Shown in pieces: positions 17,933-27,428 of a DNA stretch of 64,000 bases. The DNA comes from Chitinophaga arvensicola (lineage in GTDB: Bacteria > Bacteroidota > Bacteroidia > Chitinophagales > Chitinophagaceae). A program made the translations under genes and the position numbers. Each line of letters begins with the position of its first letter. The first letter of the stretch is position 1. Location of the stretch: NCBI RefSeq assembly GCF_900110835.1, contig NZ_FOJG01000001.1, positions 3,007,499 to 3,071,498 of the forward strand, read 5' to 3'. The notes beneath the pieces are model-generated. The model saw nothing but the letters and a program-made list of their open reading frames with translations. It had not been told where the DNA came from and made no database searches.

Positions 17933-18490
17933 ATGAGTCCTAACAGCGATCATAGTCATGTTCTTTCTGCCGGAGAGTTTGAAAGGCTGTTTCGCCATAA
18001 CCATCAGTTTCTGTGTGTGATTGCCGCCAGGATCATCAAAGATGATGTTGTAGCAAAGGATCTTGTACAGGATTTCTTTATTAAGTACTGGGAAAACAGG
18101 CATCATCTCCATGTGGCTTCTTTTGAGGCTTATGCTTACCGTGCGGTGAATAATAGTTGTATCGATTATTTAAGGCGGCAGGAGGTGTCACAGAAGCGCC
18201 ATGCCGGACTGGAAACAGACGTTTATACTTTGCAGCCATCCGACGAGATGCCGGCAGAAGATAAACGCCTGAACCGGTTGTTGCAGTTATTCAACCAGCT
18301 TCCGCCCGAACGACGCCGTGTTTTTGAACTGCATGTACAGGAAGGGCTGACTTACAGGGAAATTGCCCTTCAACTGAATATTTCCGTTAATACCGTGAAA
18401 ACCCAGCTACGCCGGGCCTATACTGCGTTAAGGGGAAAAATAATTTCACTTCTGGTGTTGCTCTGGATACTTTTTTTAATTTTTTTTTGA
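17933..18490 (+). CDS. ECF RNA polymerase sigma-70 factor (FecI-like)
   Basis: This 185-residue ECF sigma factor starts at the ATG at 17933. Region 2 is at about 15-90 (FERLFRHNHQFLCVIAARII, DLVQDFFIKYWENR, FEAYAYRAVNNSCIDYLRRQ) and region 4 at about 115-165 (FNQLPPERRRVFELHVQEGL, YREIALQLNISVNTVKTQLR). It has the strongest hydrophobic C-terminal tail of the four sigma factors here, 16 nonpolar residues after KI (ISLLVLLWILFLIFF), long enough to enter a membrane. It lies 44 nt upstream of fecR and heads the operon running to 26061. Confidence 0.93.
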   Translation: MSPNSDHSHVLSAGEFERLFRHNHQFLCVIAARIIKDDVVAKDLVQDFFIKYWENRHHLHVASFEAYAYRAVNNSCIDYLRRQEVSQKRHAGLETDVYTLQPSDEMPAEDKRLNRLLQLFNQLPPERRRVFELHVQEGLTYREIALQLNISVNTVKTQLRRAYTALRGKIISLLVLLWILFLIFF

Positions 18491-18534
18491 AACCTGTCAC
18501 CCTTTTACGCAGGTAATGCGTCAATGATATAAGT

Positions 18535-19674
18535 ATGGATCAGCACAATGATATCGACTGGCATAAGTTGCTGGACGCCCTCGAAGAAAAAGAGGCCGTG
18601 CAGGGTACGTTGTCTGTAGAAGAAACGCAGTTGCTCGGTGAATTACGGGCAATCAGGTCCGAATCAGCAGCATTGCTGCAGGATGTCCGTTCGTACGATA
18701 CAGACGGAGAGTGGAAGTTGATCCGCGCAACGATGCAGATAGAAAGTAACCGGTATAAAAATACCTGGAAATATGTGACTGCGGCCGCGGCAGTGCTGCT
18801 GCTGGGCATCGCGGTATCCTGGTGGATGAAACCACCGCCTGCACCGGTACCTCAACCCGTAGCAGATATCGCTCCTGGCCGTACCGGGGCTACGCTGACA
18901 TTACCCAATGGGAAAAGCATTCATTTGTCTGACCAGCCCGATGGAGAAATAAACCGGTCTGCCGGAGTAGTGATCAAAAAAGGAAAGGATGGGGAACTGG
19001 TTTATAGCTATAATACAGCTGCAGGAGAAACCGCTAAAGGAATAAATGTTCTTTCTACAGCCAGGAGAGAATCCTACCGGCTACAGTTGCCCGACGGTAC
19101 CAATATCTGGCTCAATGCGGCTACCACACTGAAATATGATCCTTCTGCAAGAGAAGGGGGCATACAGGAAATATCACTGGAAGGAGAAGCCTATTTCGAG
19201 GTGGCGCCACACCCGGGCCGTCCTTTTGTGGTACAAACGGCTACGCACAAGTTGGAGGTACTGGGTACCCGCTTTAATATCAGCAGTTATAAAAATGAAC
19301 AAAGTGCCCGGACAACCTTGCTAGACGGCGCCGTGAAAATATCTCACCAGGCCGATAGCCGTGTGCTGAAACCAGGGCAGCAGGCAATAGTAACAGCAAG
19401 TGGTATTGTCAGTGTAAAGGAAACAGATGTAACACAGGCTGCTGCCTGGAAAAATAATCAACTGGTGTTTGATGGAGAACAGATAGAAGATATCATGAAA
19501 ATGATTGAACGATGGTACGACGTAGAAGTCGTTTATGCCGGTGAGAAACCCCGGGATAAGTTTATTGGTGGTGTATCCCGGCTGGATAGCGTATCGCAGG
19601 TACTCAAGGTGCTTGAAACCACCGGAGGCGCTCATTTTAAAATGGAAGGAAGAAGGATTGTTGTGACGAAGTAA
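18535..19674 (+). CDS. FecR family anti-sigma factor
   Basis: This 379-residue FecR protein has a cytoplasmic N-terminus with WHKLLDALEEKEAVQGTLS, a membrane segment at about 79-97 (KYVTAAAAVLLLGIAVSWWM), a FecR domain (LQLPDGTNIWLNAATTLKYD, LEGEAYFEVAPH, LEVLGTRFNI) and a C-terminal DUF4974 domain (IEDIMKMIERWYDVEVVYAG). It couples the sigma factor before it to the STN-bearing SusC after it. The 112-nt gap to susC holds an imperfect hairpin at about 19721-19746, without the T run found in the other two operons. Confidence 0.93.
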   Translation: MDQHNDIDWHKLLDALEEKEAVQGTLSVEETQLLGELRAIRSESAALLQDVRSYDTDGEWKLIRATMQIESNRYKNTWKYVTAAAAVLLLGIAVSWWMKPPPAPVPQPVADIAPGRTGATLTLPNGKSIHLSDQPDGEINRSAGVVIKKGKDGELVYSYNTAAGETAKGINVLSTARRESYRLQLPDGTNIWLNAATTLKYDPSAREGGIQEISLEGEAYFEVAPHPGRPFVVQTATHKLEVLGTRFNISSYKNEQSARTTLLDGAVKISHQADSRVLKPGQQAIVTASGIVSVKETDVTQAAAWKNNQLVFDGEQIEDIMKMIERWYDVEVVYAGEKPRDKFIGGVSRLDSVSQVLKVLETTGGAHFKMEGRRIVVTK

Positions 19675-19768
19675 TGCTTTGTTCTCACGTTTTTATCATA
19701 AACAGCAGCATGCCAGACCACCGGGATGAAGTGCACACTTCCCGGGAATCAATTGTTGAATATCAAAT

Positions 19769-19775
19769 ATCAACC
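19769..19775 (+). promoter_or_regulatory. Conserved ATCAACC leader element of susC (locus 3)
   Basis: ATCAACC ends 11 nt before the ATG at 19787. The same heptamer lies before the susC genes starting at 7977 and 29523. Its position supports 19787 as the true start rather than the internal ATG at 19841. Function is not known. Confidence 0.45.
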
Positions 19776-19786
19776 ATTAATCTGCA

Positions 19787-22700
19787 ATGCCTGCAGAATT
19801 GCTTAGCAGGTATCTTGCATTAAAAACAGACCAAGAAAAAATGCATCAGAATCATGTCGATGTACCCTCTCAGCAGAGGCGTACCGGGTGCTTTTTGCCT
19901 GTCGTAAAACGATATATCCTGAGCCTGGTATTTATACTGGCAGGTACAGGGATCGTTTCTGCACAAAAGATCATCCTGAACAGCACCAACGCTTCCCTTG
20001 CCGTTGTATTGAAAGATATCCGTTCGCAAAGCGGGTATAATTTTGTGATCACCGAATCATTGCTGCAAAAGGCAAAACCGGTATCTATAAAGGTGAAGGA
20101 CAAAGAGGTGCTGGAAGTATTGAAGATGATCTTCCGTGATCAGCCATTGAGCTTTACCGTCAACAACAAAACAGTGGCCATAGGGCCGAAAGAAGGAAAG
20201 GAAGTCACGCCGGAAGCAGCTACCATACCGGTAAAAGGCATGGTGCTTTCAGATGAACAATTGCCATTGCCAGGCGCCTCTGTTAAAGTAAAGGGAACCA
20301 GCGGCATGGCCACCACAGATCAGCAGGGGCAGTTCCTGATCCCGGAGGTAGATGAACAGGCGGTACTGGTTGTTTCATTTGTCGGATATGCTACCCGGGA
20401 ATTAAAGGTCCGGGAGGATATGGGTAATATCATGCTATCTAAACAAACGGCTACGCTGGGTGAAGTGAAAGTATTTAATACCGGTTACGTGAAGATCTCC
20501 GGCGAAAGGGCCACAGGCGCCTATTCCTTTATTTCAGGGCGACAGCTGGACAATAAGCTGAATCCCAACGTGGCCGCCATCATGGAAGGACAGGTCGCCG
20601 GATTGACTATTTCTCCCGCCGGGGCGATTGAGATCCGTGGTGTATCTACTTTCCTGGCAGAAAGAGCGCCGCTTATCGTAGTGGATGGTTTTCCTGTTAC
20701 CGGTGGATTGGAAAGTATCAACATTGATAATATTGAAAGTATTACCGTACTCAAAGATGCGGTAGCTGCCTCCATTTACGGCGCCCGTTCTTCCAATGGT
20801 GTGATCGTGGTAACCACCAAACAGGCGAAAAGTGGTTTGCTGCATGTACAGTTTAATACTTCGCTGGGGTGGCAGCAACGTCCGGATCTGTCCTACCTGC
20901 GCCTGACCGGGGCCTCAGACTACCTGGATGTGGAAGCCGAGCTTTATAACCGCAATAAAACAACAGCCCTGAACACTTACAACCGCTATGGCCGCCTGCC
21001 ATTGGGTACTTACCTCATGCTCGCGAAAGATCAGGGTTTTATCAATCCGGCCGAAGCAGATCAGCAACTGGCCCAGCTAAAGGAAAACGGCGGACAGGCG
21101 CAGCTACAGCATTATCTTTTCCGCAACCAGTTTACACAACAATACAACCTTTCTGTTTCCGGTGGTAGCGAAAAGGTGCTCACTTCTATGTCTGCAAGAT
21201 ATATCGGAGATCGTGGAAACGCTTTGTATACGAAAGACAGCCGGGTTATACTCGATTTCAGTAATCAATGGAAACCTGCAAAGGGCGTAACGCTTCGTGT
21301 ATTATCCAATATCAATTACAATACGGTGCAGGCGCCGCTTACGCCTGTATCAGAACTGATTCAGTATAGTACCACTTCCTTGCTGCATCCTTACGACCTG
21401 GTAGTAAATCCTGCAACAGGTCGCTACCAGGATATTTTTGCAGAAAATCCGATGAAAATCCGCGACTATGCGAAAATTTCAGGGCTGAAACTGATGACCT
21501 ACAACCCGCTGCAGGACCTCGCTTTGTCCGAAAGCCAGCAACGCAATTTGCAATTGCGGCTTTCCGGTAATCTGAACATCCGGCTGGCGGATGGCATCAG
21601 CATCGATGGCGGCGGCTCCTGGACACGCGGAAATATATTGATCCGGGAAATATCAGGCGCAGATGCTTTTAATATGAGAGTGAATTACAACGATCAGACT
21701 TCTGTTTCCAATCCGTCCAAACACTATTTCCCGGATGGCAGTATGCTGAATGAATCCAGGAATATCAACCAGTCCTATACCTTGCGTGGGCAGCTCAACT
21801 TTGATAAAACATACCAGCGACACAGTATCCTGGCGATAGGAGGAGCAGAAGTAAACAGGCTGACGGTCGACAACAATACTTATCCTACACGTTTCGGGTA
21901 TAACGACCAGAGTGGCACCTTTGCCATCTTTAACTATGCCGATTACAACGGGGGACTGTACATTCCCGATATGCTCAATCCCAGTCTGACTAACGCCAAT
22001 ATCGGATCTATTACCTATGGCGATAACCGGTTTGTTTCCTGGTATGGTAATGCTTCCTACGAGTTCGACAAGCGTTACCTGTTATCAGGAAGTGCGCGTC
22101 TGGATCTGACCAATTTCTTTGGCACCAATCCCGACTTCCGTTACAAACCGATATGGTCTATTGGAGGTACTTATAAAATATCGAATGAAAGCTATTTTAA
22201 AGCTGCCTTTATTGACAAATTATACGTGAGGGGATCGTATGGTATTAATGGGAATATAGATCTTAATTCCGGGCCTTTCCTGATTATTGCGCCAGGAAGC
22301 GCTTTTTCCAACCTGACAGGCGCGATCCCTTACCGGATTACTTCTCCTCCAAACAACTCCCTGCGTTGGGAAAAAACCACCACTACTAATCTGGGCGCAG
22401 ATGTATCCCTGCTGAAATCCCGTTTGAACCTGACGGTTGATTATTATCTCAGGAAAAGTGATCTGTTACTGGCCAGTGATGCCATCGATCCCACTACAGG
22501 GTATTCCAGTATCAGACGAAACGTTGGAAGTATCAATAACACAGGGGTGGAAGTATCGTTGCAGGCCAATGCCATCCGGTCGGAAGGCTTTACCTGGAGT
22601 ATCCTCGGTACATTCAGTTACAATAAGGGAAAAATTATTGATTACAATTTCAATTACACGTTTCCGACTTTGCTGACCGGAGATCCGGTTAACCGCGAAG

Positions 22701-23296
22701 GGTATCCTGCCGACGCATTGTTTAGTAACCGTTTTGCTGGTATCAGCAATGCCGGTAGTCCGCAGTTCTATACCCAGAAAGATGCAAAAGTTGCCGGCAG
22801 CAGTGTAAGTATAGCCGACCTCGCCTATAGTGGAACTACAAGAGCACCTTTCGCTTTCGGACTCACCAATTCCTTTAACTACAGGCAATTCGGACTTTCT
22901 TTCCTGCTTGTTGCGAAAACGGGCAACGTAATGCGGGTGCCTGGTTTTTACGGAAATAACTATCAGCAACAGGATGTAAGGCTGCGTTGGCGCAAGCCGG
23001 GAGATGAGTTGACCAGTCCTTATCCTAAACTGGGCAGCACCAATAACGATCCCGATTATTTCTCTGATTCAGATTTCTTTATCCGGAACGCATCATTCGT
23101 AAAACTCCGCGATGTATCATTTTCTTACAATATCGACAGGAAATATATCAGGAAGACAGGGCTTTCCAATGCAGGCCTGTATTTCCAGGCCAGGAATATA
23201 GCGATGATCACAGCCAATAAGGAACGCTTTGATCCCGAAGCGGGAACATTCAAGGTACCTGCTACTTATTATGTAGGACTGAAAGCAGATTTCTAA
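19787..23296 (+). CDS. SusC/RagA family TonB-linked outer-membrane protein with STN domain
   Basis: This 1169-residue SusC homologue has a hydrophobic signal at about 45-60 (YILSLVFILAGTGIVSAQ), an STN domain (about 65-125; LAVVLKDIRSQSGYNFVITE), a carboxypeptidase-D-like domain (about 145-225; VKGMVLSDEQLPLPGASVKV), a plug (about 235-345; NIDNIESITVLKDAVAASIY, GARSSNGVIVVTTKQ) and a large barrel ending TYYVGLKADF. It would import a bulky nutrient with the SusD encoded 17 nt later, powered by TonB, and signal through its STN domain to the upstream FecR. The substrate is unknown. Confidence 0.94.
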   Translation: MPAELLSRYLALKTDQEKMHQNHVDVPSQQRRTGCFLPVVKRYILSLVFILAGTGIVSAQKIILNSTNASLAVVLKDIRSQSGYNFVITESLLQKAKPVSIKVKDKEVLEVLKMIFRDQPLSFTVNNKTVAIGPKEGKEVTPEAATIPVKGMVLSDEQLPLPGASVKVKGTSGMATTDQQGQFLIPEVDEQAVLVVSFVGYATRELKVREDMGNIMLSKQTATLGEVKVFNTGYVKISGERATGAYSFISGRQLDNKLNPNVAAIMEGQVAGLTISPAGAIEIRGVSTFLAERAPLIVVDGFPVTGGLESINIDNIESITVLKDAVAASIYGARSSNGVIVVTTKQAKSGLLHVQFNTSLGWQQRPDLSYLRLTGASDYLDVEAELYNRNKTTALNTYNRYGRLPLGTYLMLAKDQGFINPAEADQQLAQLKENGGQAQLQHYLFRNQFTQQYNLSVSGGSEKVLTSMSARYIGDRGNALYTKDSRVILDFSNQWKPAKGVTLRVLSNINYNTVQAPLTPVSELIQYSTTSLLHPYDLVVNPATGRYQDIFAENPMKIRDYAKISGLKLMTYNPLQDLALSESQQRNLQLRLSGNLNIRLADGISIDGGGSWTRGNILIREISGADAFNMRVNYNDQTSVSNPSKHYFPDGSMLNESRNINQSYTLRGQLNFDKTYQRHSILAIGGAEVNRLTVDNNTYPTRFGYNDQSGTFAIFNYADYNGGLYIPDMLNPSLTNANIGSITYGDNRFVSWYGNASYEFDKRYLLSGSARLDLTNFFGTNPDFRYKPIWSIGGTYKISNESYFKAAFIDKLYVRGSYGINGNIDLNSGPFLIIAPGSAFSNLTGAIPYRITSPPNNSLRWEKTTTTNLGADVSLLKSRLNLTVDYYLRKSDLLLASDAIDPTTGYSSIRRNVGSINNTGVEVSLQANAIRSEGFTWSILGTFSYNKGKIIDYNFNYTFPTLLTGDPVNREGYPADALFSNRFAGISNAGSPQFYTQKDAKVAGSSVSIADLAYSGTTRAPFAFGLTNSFNYRQFGLSFLLVAKTGNVMRVPGFYGNNYQQQDVRLRWRKPGDELTSPYPKLGSTNNDPDYFSDSDFFIRNASFVKLRDVSFSYNIDRKYIRKTGLSNAGLYFQARNIAMITANKERFDPEAGTFKVPATYYVGLKADF

Positions 23297-23313
23297 ACCT
23301 AACAGTTACCATT

Positions 23314-24822
23314 ATGCTTAGATATAACGTACTGGCATGTACGATCCTATTATTGCTCTCGTCCTGCCAGAAATATTTGGATGTGAAACCAAAGGGCAAA
23401 TTGATTCCTACCAGCATCGCAGATTTTAATCATTTGCTGGATAATGAAGACATTGTCAGAAATCCTTTCCTGGATAACAATAGCGCATCGATGATCGCTT
23501 TCCTAACGGATAACCTGACCATTTCTGAGGCCATTGCCCAAACACAGTTCCTGTCTGGTGCGCAATCCCCTGGTCCATATTATGGATATATTTTCAGGGA
23601 GCCTTACCTGAACCCTAACCTGACAGATTATTTCTGGGAATGGGGTACCTACAGGTCTGTGAAATACTTCAACAATGTAATTGACGGAATAAAGGCGTTG
23701 CCCCAGGCAGCTAATGCAGCAGAAGCCAATGAGGTGCTGGCACAGGCATACACAGGCAGGGCCTGGATTTATTTCAATACAGCGCTTGTATATGGCCCGG
23801 TATATCATCCCGGGGGAGATAACAGTAAAAAAATAATACCCTATGTGGTGAGCAGCGATATTCAAACGCCCATGGTAAATTTGTCTTCCCAGGAAGAAGT
23901 GTTTGCAAAAGTACTCAGCGACCTGCATACCGCATTACCCGGCAGTCCGGAAGTGACCAGCTATCCTTCAAGGCCGAATAAAACCGCTACCCTGGCTATG
24001 CTGGCCTATTACCACCTTTTTACCCGGCAGTTCGACAGTGTGGCCTATTATGCCAACCAGGCCTGGATACTGGCCTCCGCCAAAGGGGTAGACCAGGTAC
24101 TCTATGATTACAATACCCTATACTTTGCCAATCCCAGCCGGCCGCCGCAAAACGATATGGTGAAAAGTCCCGATGGTAAGCTCTCTGTGCCTGCCAGTAA
24201 AGAGATCCTGTTGTTTCGTTCCAGCGACCGGTTTATTGGTTATGATCAATCTGCCTATCCTTCCGCCGATTTCCTTGCCCTGTTCGACAGGAAAACAGAC
24301 CTGCGTGCAAAGTTTTTTCTGATAGATGCACCCGGGTACCAGACTACTTACCAGGGAACAAATTATGATGATGGTATCAGAACACAGTATTACCGTGGTC
24401 AGAAAACAATGCTTACCTCCGGGTTTACTTATCCTGAACTGCTGCTCATGAGGGCGGAAGGATATGCCAGAACTAACCGGTTACAGGAAGCGATGAATGA
24501 CCTCAACCTGTTGCGTAAATACCGTTATGTAACCGGTACGCCTGACTGGCAGATGCCGGGTTCACAGGAAGAGGTAATCAATCTTGTATTGCAGGAGCGA
24601 CGCAGGGAATTGCCGCTGGGACATATCAAACGCTTCCTCGATCTTAAAAGATATGTATTGGATGCCGGCAAACCATGGAGCAAAAATAAGATCACGCATG
24701 TGGTGGGGCAACAAGTTTATAATGCAGATATCGACTCTCATTTTTTTCAATTTCCTATCTCTAACAATATTTTGAAATTCAATCCGCAATGGAATGTTCC
24801 ATTGGAGCAGCGGATATATTGA
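23314..24822 (+). CDS. RagB/SusD family nutrient-uptake outer-membrane lipoprotein
   Basis: This 502-residue SusD homologue has signal and lipobox LLLLSSC, then QKYLDVKPKGKLIPTSIADF, a family hallmark. The C-terminal landmarks TYPELLLMRAEGYARTNRLQ and VLQERRRELPLGHIKRFLDL are present. It lies 17 nt after its SusC and 39 nt before a TlpA-family gene. It should form the lid of the SusC transporter. Relatives of this subtype, with a DFNHLLDNE-like stretch early on, usually sit beside TlpA proteins rather than polysaccharide hydrolases. Confidence 0.93.
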   Translation: MLRYNVLACTILLLLSSCQKYLDVKPKGKLIPTSIADFNHLLDNEDIVRNPFLDNNSASMIAFLTDNLTISEAIAQTQFLSGAQSPGPYYGYIFREPYLNPNLTDYFWEWGTYRSVKYFNNVIDGIKALPQAANAAEANEVLAQAYTGRAWIYFNTALVYGPVYHPGGDNSKKIIPYVVSSDIQTPMVNLSSQEEVFAKVLSDLHTALPGSPEVTSYPSRPNKTATLAMLAYYHLFTRQFDSVAYYANQAWILASAKGVDQVLYDYNTLYFANPSRPPQNDMVKSPDGKLSVPASKEILLFRSSDRFIGYDQSAYPSADFLALFDRKTDLRAKFFLIDAPGYQTTYQGTNYDDGIRTQYYRGQKTMLTSGFTYPELLLMRAEGYARTNRLQEAMNDLNLLRKYRYVTGTPDWQMPGSQEEVINLVLQERRRELPLGHIKRFLDLKRYVLDAGKPWSKNKITHVVGQQVYNADIDSHFFQFPISNNILKFNPQWNVPLEQRIY

Positions 24823-24861
24823 TCCGCTGAAAAATGACTTACTACAGTTAAATAATTCAAG

Positions 24862-26061
24862 ATGATACGAAACCGATTTTTGTTCTTTTCATTCTTTTTA
24901 TTGCTGGTGGGCCTGACTACCGCAGTGAAGTCGATGGACCGTGGCTATGTTATTAAAGGCCACATCACCGGTGTGCCGGATGGTGCCAGTGTAAAATTGA
25001 GCTATGCCGATTTTGCAACAGGTAATGAAGTATTGGGAAGCACTCATGTAAAAGAAGGAGCGTTTGAGTTAAAAGGGACTTTGTCTTCCCCCAGGTTATT
25101 GTCTTTGTTGATCACCGTCAAAGGACAGGAAGGAAAAGGAACCTGCTTTTTTGCAGAAAACGGAACGATAGCTATCAGCGGTGCGGTGGAAGATCTGCTG
25201 GATCAATCGGCCATGGCCAACCGGATGGGTACTGCTGCAAAAATAAAAGTGACAGGTTCCGCCAGCCACGATCTTTATCTCACCTATGTCGTTAAAAAAG
25301 CGCCGCTGGACCAGCAGATCAATACCCTGAGAACATTTGATCTTTATGTACCCGAGCCGGGAACACCTGTAAAAGACAGGATCCGTATCAGCAGTATCCT
25401 GGATTCCCTGATGGCTGAGAAAATAAAAGTGGGACTGGATTTTATCCTGAAAGCACCTCTTTCGGAAGTTAGTTGTTATGTGGGTTCCCAGACAATCAGT
25501 ATCGTGGATATCCGTATAGCAGATGTCGATAAGATGATGCAACACCTCACCGCTGCCGCAGATGGTCCTTTAAAACAGCAGCTGTTAAAAGGTGCGGTTA
25601 CTGCCCGCTTTTCAGCTGTAGGCGCATCTTTCAAAGACTTTGTATTACAGGATGTTAATGGGAAATCGTATCACCTGAAAGATCACCTGGGTAAAGGGAA
25701 ATACGTATTGCTGGAATTCTGGGCCTCGTGGTGCGGGGTATGCAGAAAGAGTTTTCCTCACCTGAAAGAGTGCTATGAACTGTATCACCCGGCTGGCCTG
25801 GAGATAGTCGCCATCTCATTGGACGATAAGAAAGAAGCCTGGAAAGAGGCGATGGATAAGGATGGCACAACATCCTGGTTGCAGTTATCGGATTTACTTG
25901 GTTACAATAGCAGTATTGTAAAAGCATACGGTTTCAGTGGTGTGCCGGTAAGTATATTGTACGATCCGGAAGGAAAGGTGGTGACACGTAATTTCAGAGG
26001 CGCCTGGATGGAAAAGATATTGATCGGGCAGTTCGGGGATCGATTTACCACGCATCCTTAG
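24862..26061 (+). CDS. TlpA family thiol:disulfide oxidoreductase with N-terminal DUF4369-like domain
   Basis: This is a 399-residue exported protein. The signal peptide (FLFFSFFLLLVGLTTAVKS) precedes a DUF4369-like beta domain at about 28-120 (YVIKGHITGVPDGASVKLSY), a helical linker, and a thioredoxin domain from about 255. The redox motif WCGVC has its cysteines at about 291 and 294, and the cis-proline loop reads GFSGVPVSI. It likely works in the periplasm or outside the cell, reducing or isomerising protein disulfides, or as a peroxiredoxin-like reductase. It is the last gene of the operon, followed by a strong terminator. Confidence 0.9.
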   Translation: MIRNRFLFFSFFLLLVGLTTAVKSMDRGYVIKGHITGVPDGASVKLSYADFATGNEVLGSTHVKEGAFELKGTLSSPRLLSLLITVKGQEGKGTCFFAENGTIAISGAVEDLLDQSAMANRMGTAAKIKVTGSASHDLYLTYVVKKAPLDQQINTLRTFDLYVPEPGTPVKDRIRISSILDSLMAEKIKVGLDFILKAPLSEVSCYVGSQTISIVDIRIADVDKMMQHLTAAADGPLKQQLLKGAVTARFSAVGASFKDFVLQDVNGKSYHLKDHLGKGKYVLLEFWASWCGVCRKSFPHLKECYELYHPAGLEIVAISLDDKKEAWKEAMDKDGTTSWLQLSDLLGYNSSIVKAYGFSGVPVSILYDPEGKVVTRNFRGAWMEKILIGQFGDRFTTHP

Positions 26062-26081
26062 CATAAATGGAGACTGATATT

Positions 26082-26118
26082 AAAAAGGCTGGTTCTGTCT
26101 GCAGGGCCAGCCTTTTTA
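26082..26118 (+). terminator. Intrinsic terminator of the sigma-FecR-SusCD-TlpA operon
   Basis: An 11-bp stem AAAAAGGCTGG / CCAGCCTTTTT with a 14-nt loop lies 20 nt after the TlpA stop. The A and T arms make it work in both directions. It clearly closes the operon that starts at 17933. Confidence 0.85.
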
Positions 26119-26153
26119 TACTATAGCCTCTATTATTTAATGGTACTATTACC

Positions 26154-26185
26154 TTGCCTTTAGCCGCTTGAGTTCCTATATTTGC
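26154..26185 (+). promoter_or_regulatory. Bacteroidota-type promoter upstream of the tail-fibre-like gene
   Basis: TTG (26154-26156), a 20-nt spacer and TATATTTGC (26177-26185) match the Bacteroidota housekeeping consensus (TTG, 19-21 nt, TAnnTTTG). The likely transcript start is near 26192, leaving a leader of about 65 nt before the ATG at 26257. Confidence 0.75.
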
Positions 26186-26256
26186 ATCGTAGCATTATTC
26201 AATCCCTATACAATTATCTATCATAACCCGTCAAGCAAATACTCAATCGTCAAATT

Positions 26257-27285
26257 ATGAAGTACAGTTTATCCCTTGGCCTGCTCCTGTTCGGAGGGCT
26301 GCTGCAAGCACAGAACTATATCCCTCTCGATTCCGGGAAAGTAGGCATAGGTACCAAAACACCGGAAGCGCTGCTCCATGTATACAAAGGAAACGTCAGG
26401 GTCACTAATTCGGCCCCGTATCCCTATGGTATAGCAGTGGATATGGTCGGAAATATAGGCACCTGGGCCAGGGAATTTGGTATTTCCTATAATAACACCG
26501 GAAAATTGGCTGCCTTTGGCGTATATGCTTTTAACGGTACCATGAGTTATGCCTATATCGGAGGGAATACCGCAAAAGAGGTAATTTATGACACGCCCTG
26601 GATGGTGTTTAAACCGGATGGTAATATCGGAATCGGCACCCTCAGTACACCTACCCGGTTCTCTGTGAATGGTGGGTTTACCATGTATTCTCCGGTAACA
26701 ACAACAGATCCCAGACCTCCCATATCTGCCGGTACCATTACAGGTGAAATAAGAGGTACCAGTCCGGCATGGTACGAAGGTGATAACGGTTTTCTCCGGC
26801 TTAGTGCTGGCGGTGGAACAGCAGCCGGCACAAAATCTTTTATTGACTTGTCAGGGTATTCCAATAATCAACCGGATCTGAATCAGAATATCGTGCTGGG
26901 AACTTCCGGCGTAGAAAAGATGCGTATTCTGTCCAATGGAAATGTAGGCATTGGCACTGCTACCCCTTCCGTTAAATTAGCGGTGAATGGAGATATTAAA
27001 GCCCGTCGTATAAAAATTACTGCTACCGAATGGCCGGACTATGTATTTAACACAAATTATCACCTGCCGGATTTACTGGAAGTGGCCCGCTTCATTGATC
27101 AGCATAAGCATCTGCCCGATGTTCCATCTGCCGGAGAAATAGAGAAAAATGGGGGAGTAGATATAGGAAACATAAGTGAAATAACGATCCGGAAAATCGA
27201 GGAACTGACCCTTTATATGATTGAACTTAAAAAGGAAAATATGCAGTTGAAAAAGCGGCTGGAACAGCTGGAAGCTAAACAGTAG
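26257..27285 (+). CDS. Secreted protein with tail-fibre-like repeats and C-terminal coiled coil
   Basis: This is a 342-residue protein with signal peptide MKYSLSLGLLLFGGLLQAQ. Three copies of the motif GxVGIGTxTP-like appear (GKVGIGTKTPEALLHV, GNIGIGTLSTPTRFSV, GNVGIGTATPSVKLAV), followed by NGDIKARRIKI. The C-terminal part reads LPDLLEVARFIDQHKHLPDV, PSAGEIEKNGGVDIGNISE, and ends in a coiled coil (IELKKENMQLKKRLEQLEAK). Many Bacteroidota proteins called tail-fibre proteins share this pattern, which probably trimerises. There are no phage genes nearby, so a cell-surface or secreted structural role is more likely. It has its own promoter and terminator. Confidence 0.8.
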   Translation: MKYSLSLGLLLFGGLLQAQNYIPLDSGKVGIGTKTPEALLHVYKGNVRVTNSAPYPYGIAVDMVGNIGTWAREFGISYNNTGKLAAFGVYAFNGTMSYAYIGGNTAKEVIYDTPWMVFKPDGNIGIGTLSTPTRFSVNGGFTMYSPVTTTDPRPPISAGTITGEIRGTSPAWYEGDNGFLRLSAGGGTAAGTKSFIDLSGYSNNQPDLNQNIVLGTSGVEKMRILSNGNVGIGTATPSVKLAVNGDIKARRIKITATEWPDYVFNTNYHLPDLLEVARFIDQHKHLPDVPSAGEIEKNGGVDIGNISEITIRKIEELTLYMIELKKENMQLKKRLEQLEAKQ

Positions 27286-27293
27286 ATAAATGC

Positions 27294-27323
27294 AAAGCGC
27301 CCTGTACTGTAGCAGGGCGCTTT
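27294..27323 (+). terminator. Terminator-like hairpin after the tail-fibre-like gene
   Basis: A perfect 11-bp stem AAAGCGCCCTG / CAGGGCGCTTT with an 8-nt loop starts 8 nt after the stop codon. The T run is short (TTTACGCATTT), so termination may be partial. Confidence 0.7.
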
Positions 27324-27428
27324 ACGCATTTCTCAGGGCGGCCCACGCGCGTATGGTATTGAAAATTATTTACAACTTTGTCTGATAAATTATAGCCGGG
27401 AATTGCTCAATGGCTGAAATAATTCCTT

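Noticed and set aside
19721..19746. Hairpin in the fecR-susC gap of locus 3 as an antisense terminator
   Set aside because: The stem is bulged and no T run follows on either strand, unlike the other two gaps.
26257..27285. Prophage tail-fibre gene
   Set aside because: No other phage gene is present, and this protein style is common in non-phage Bacteroidota secreted proteins.
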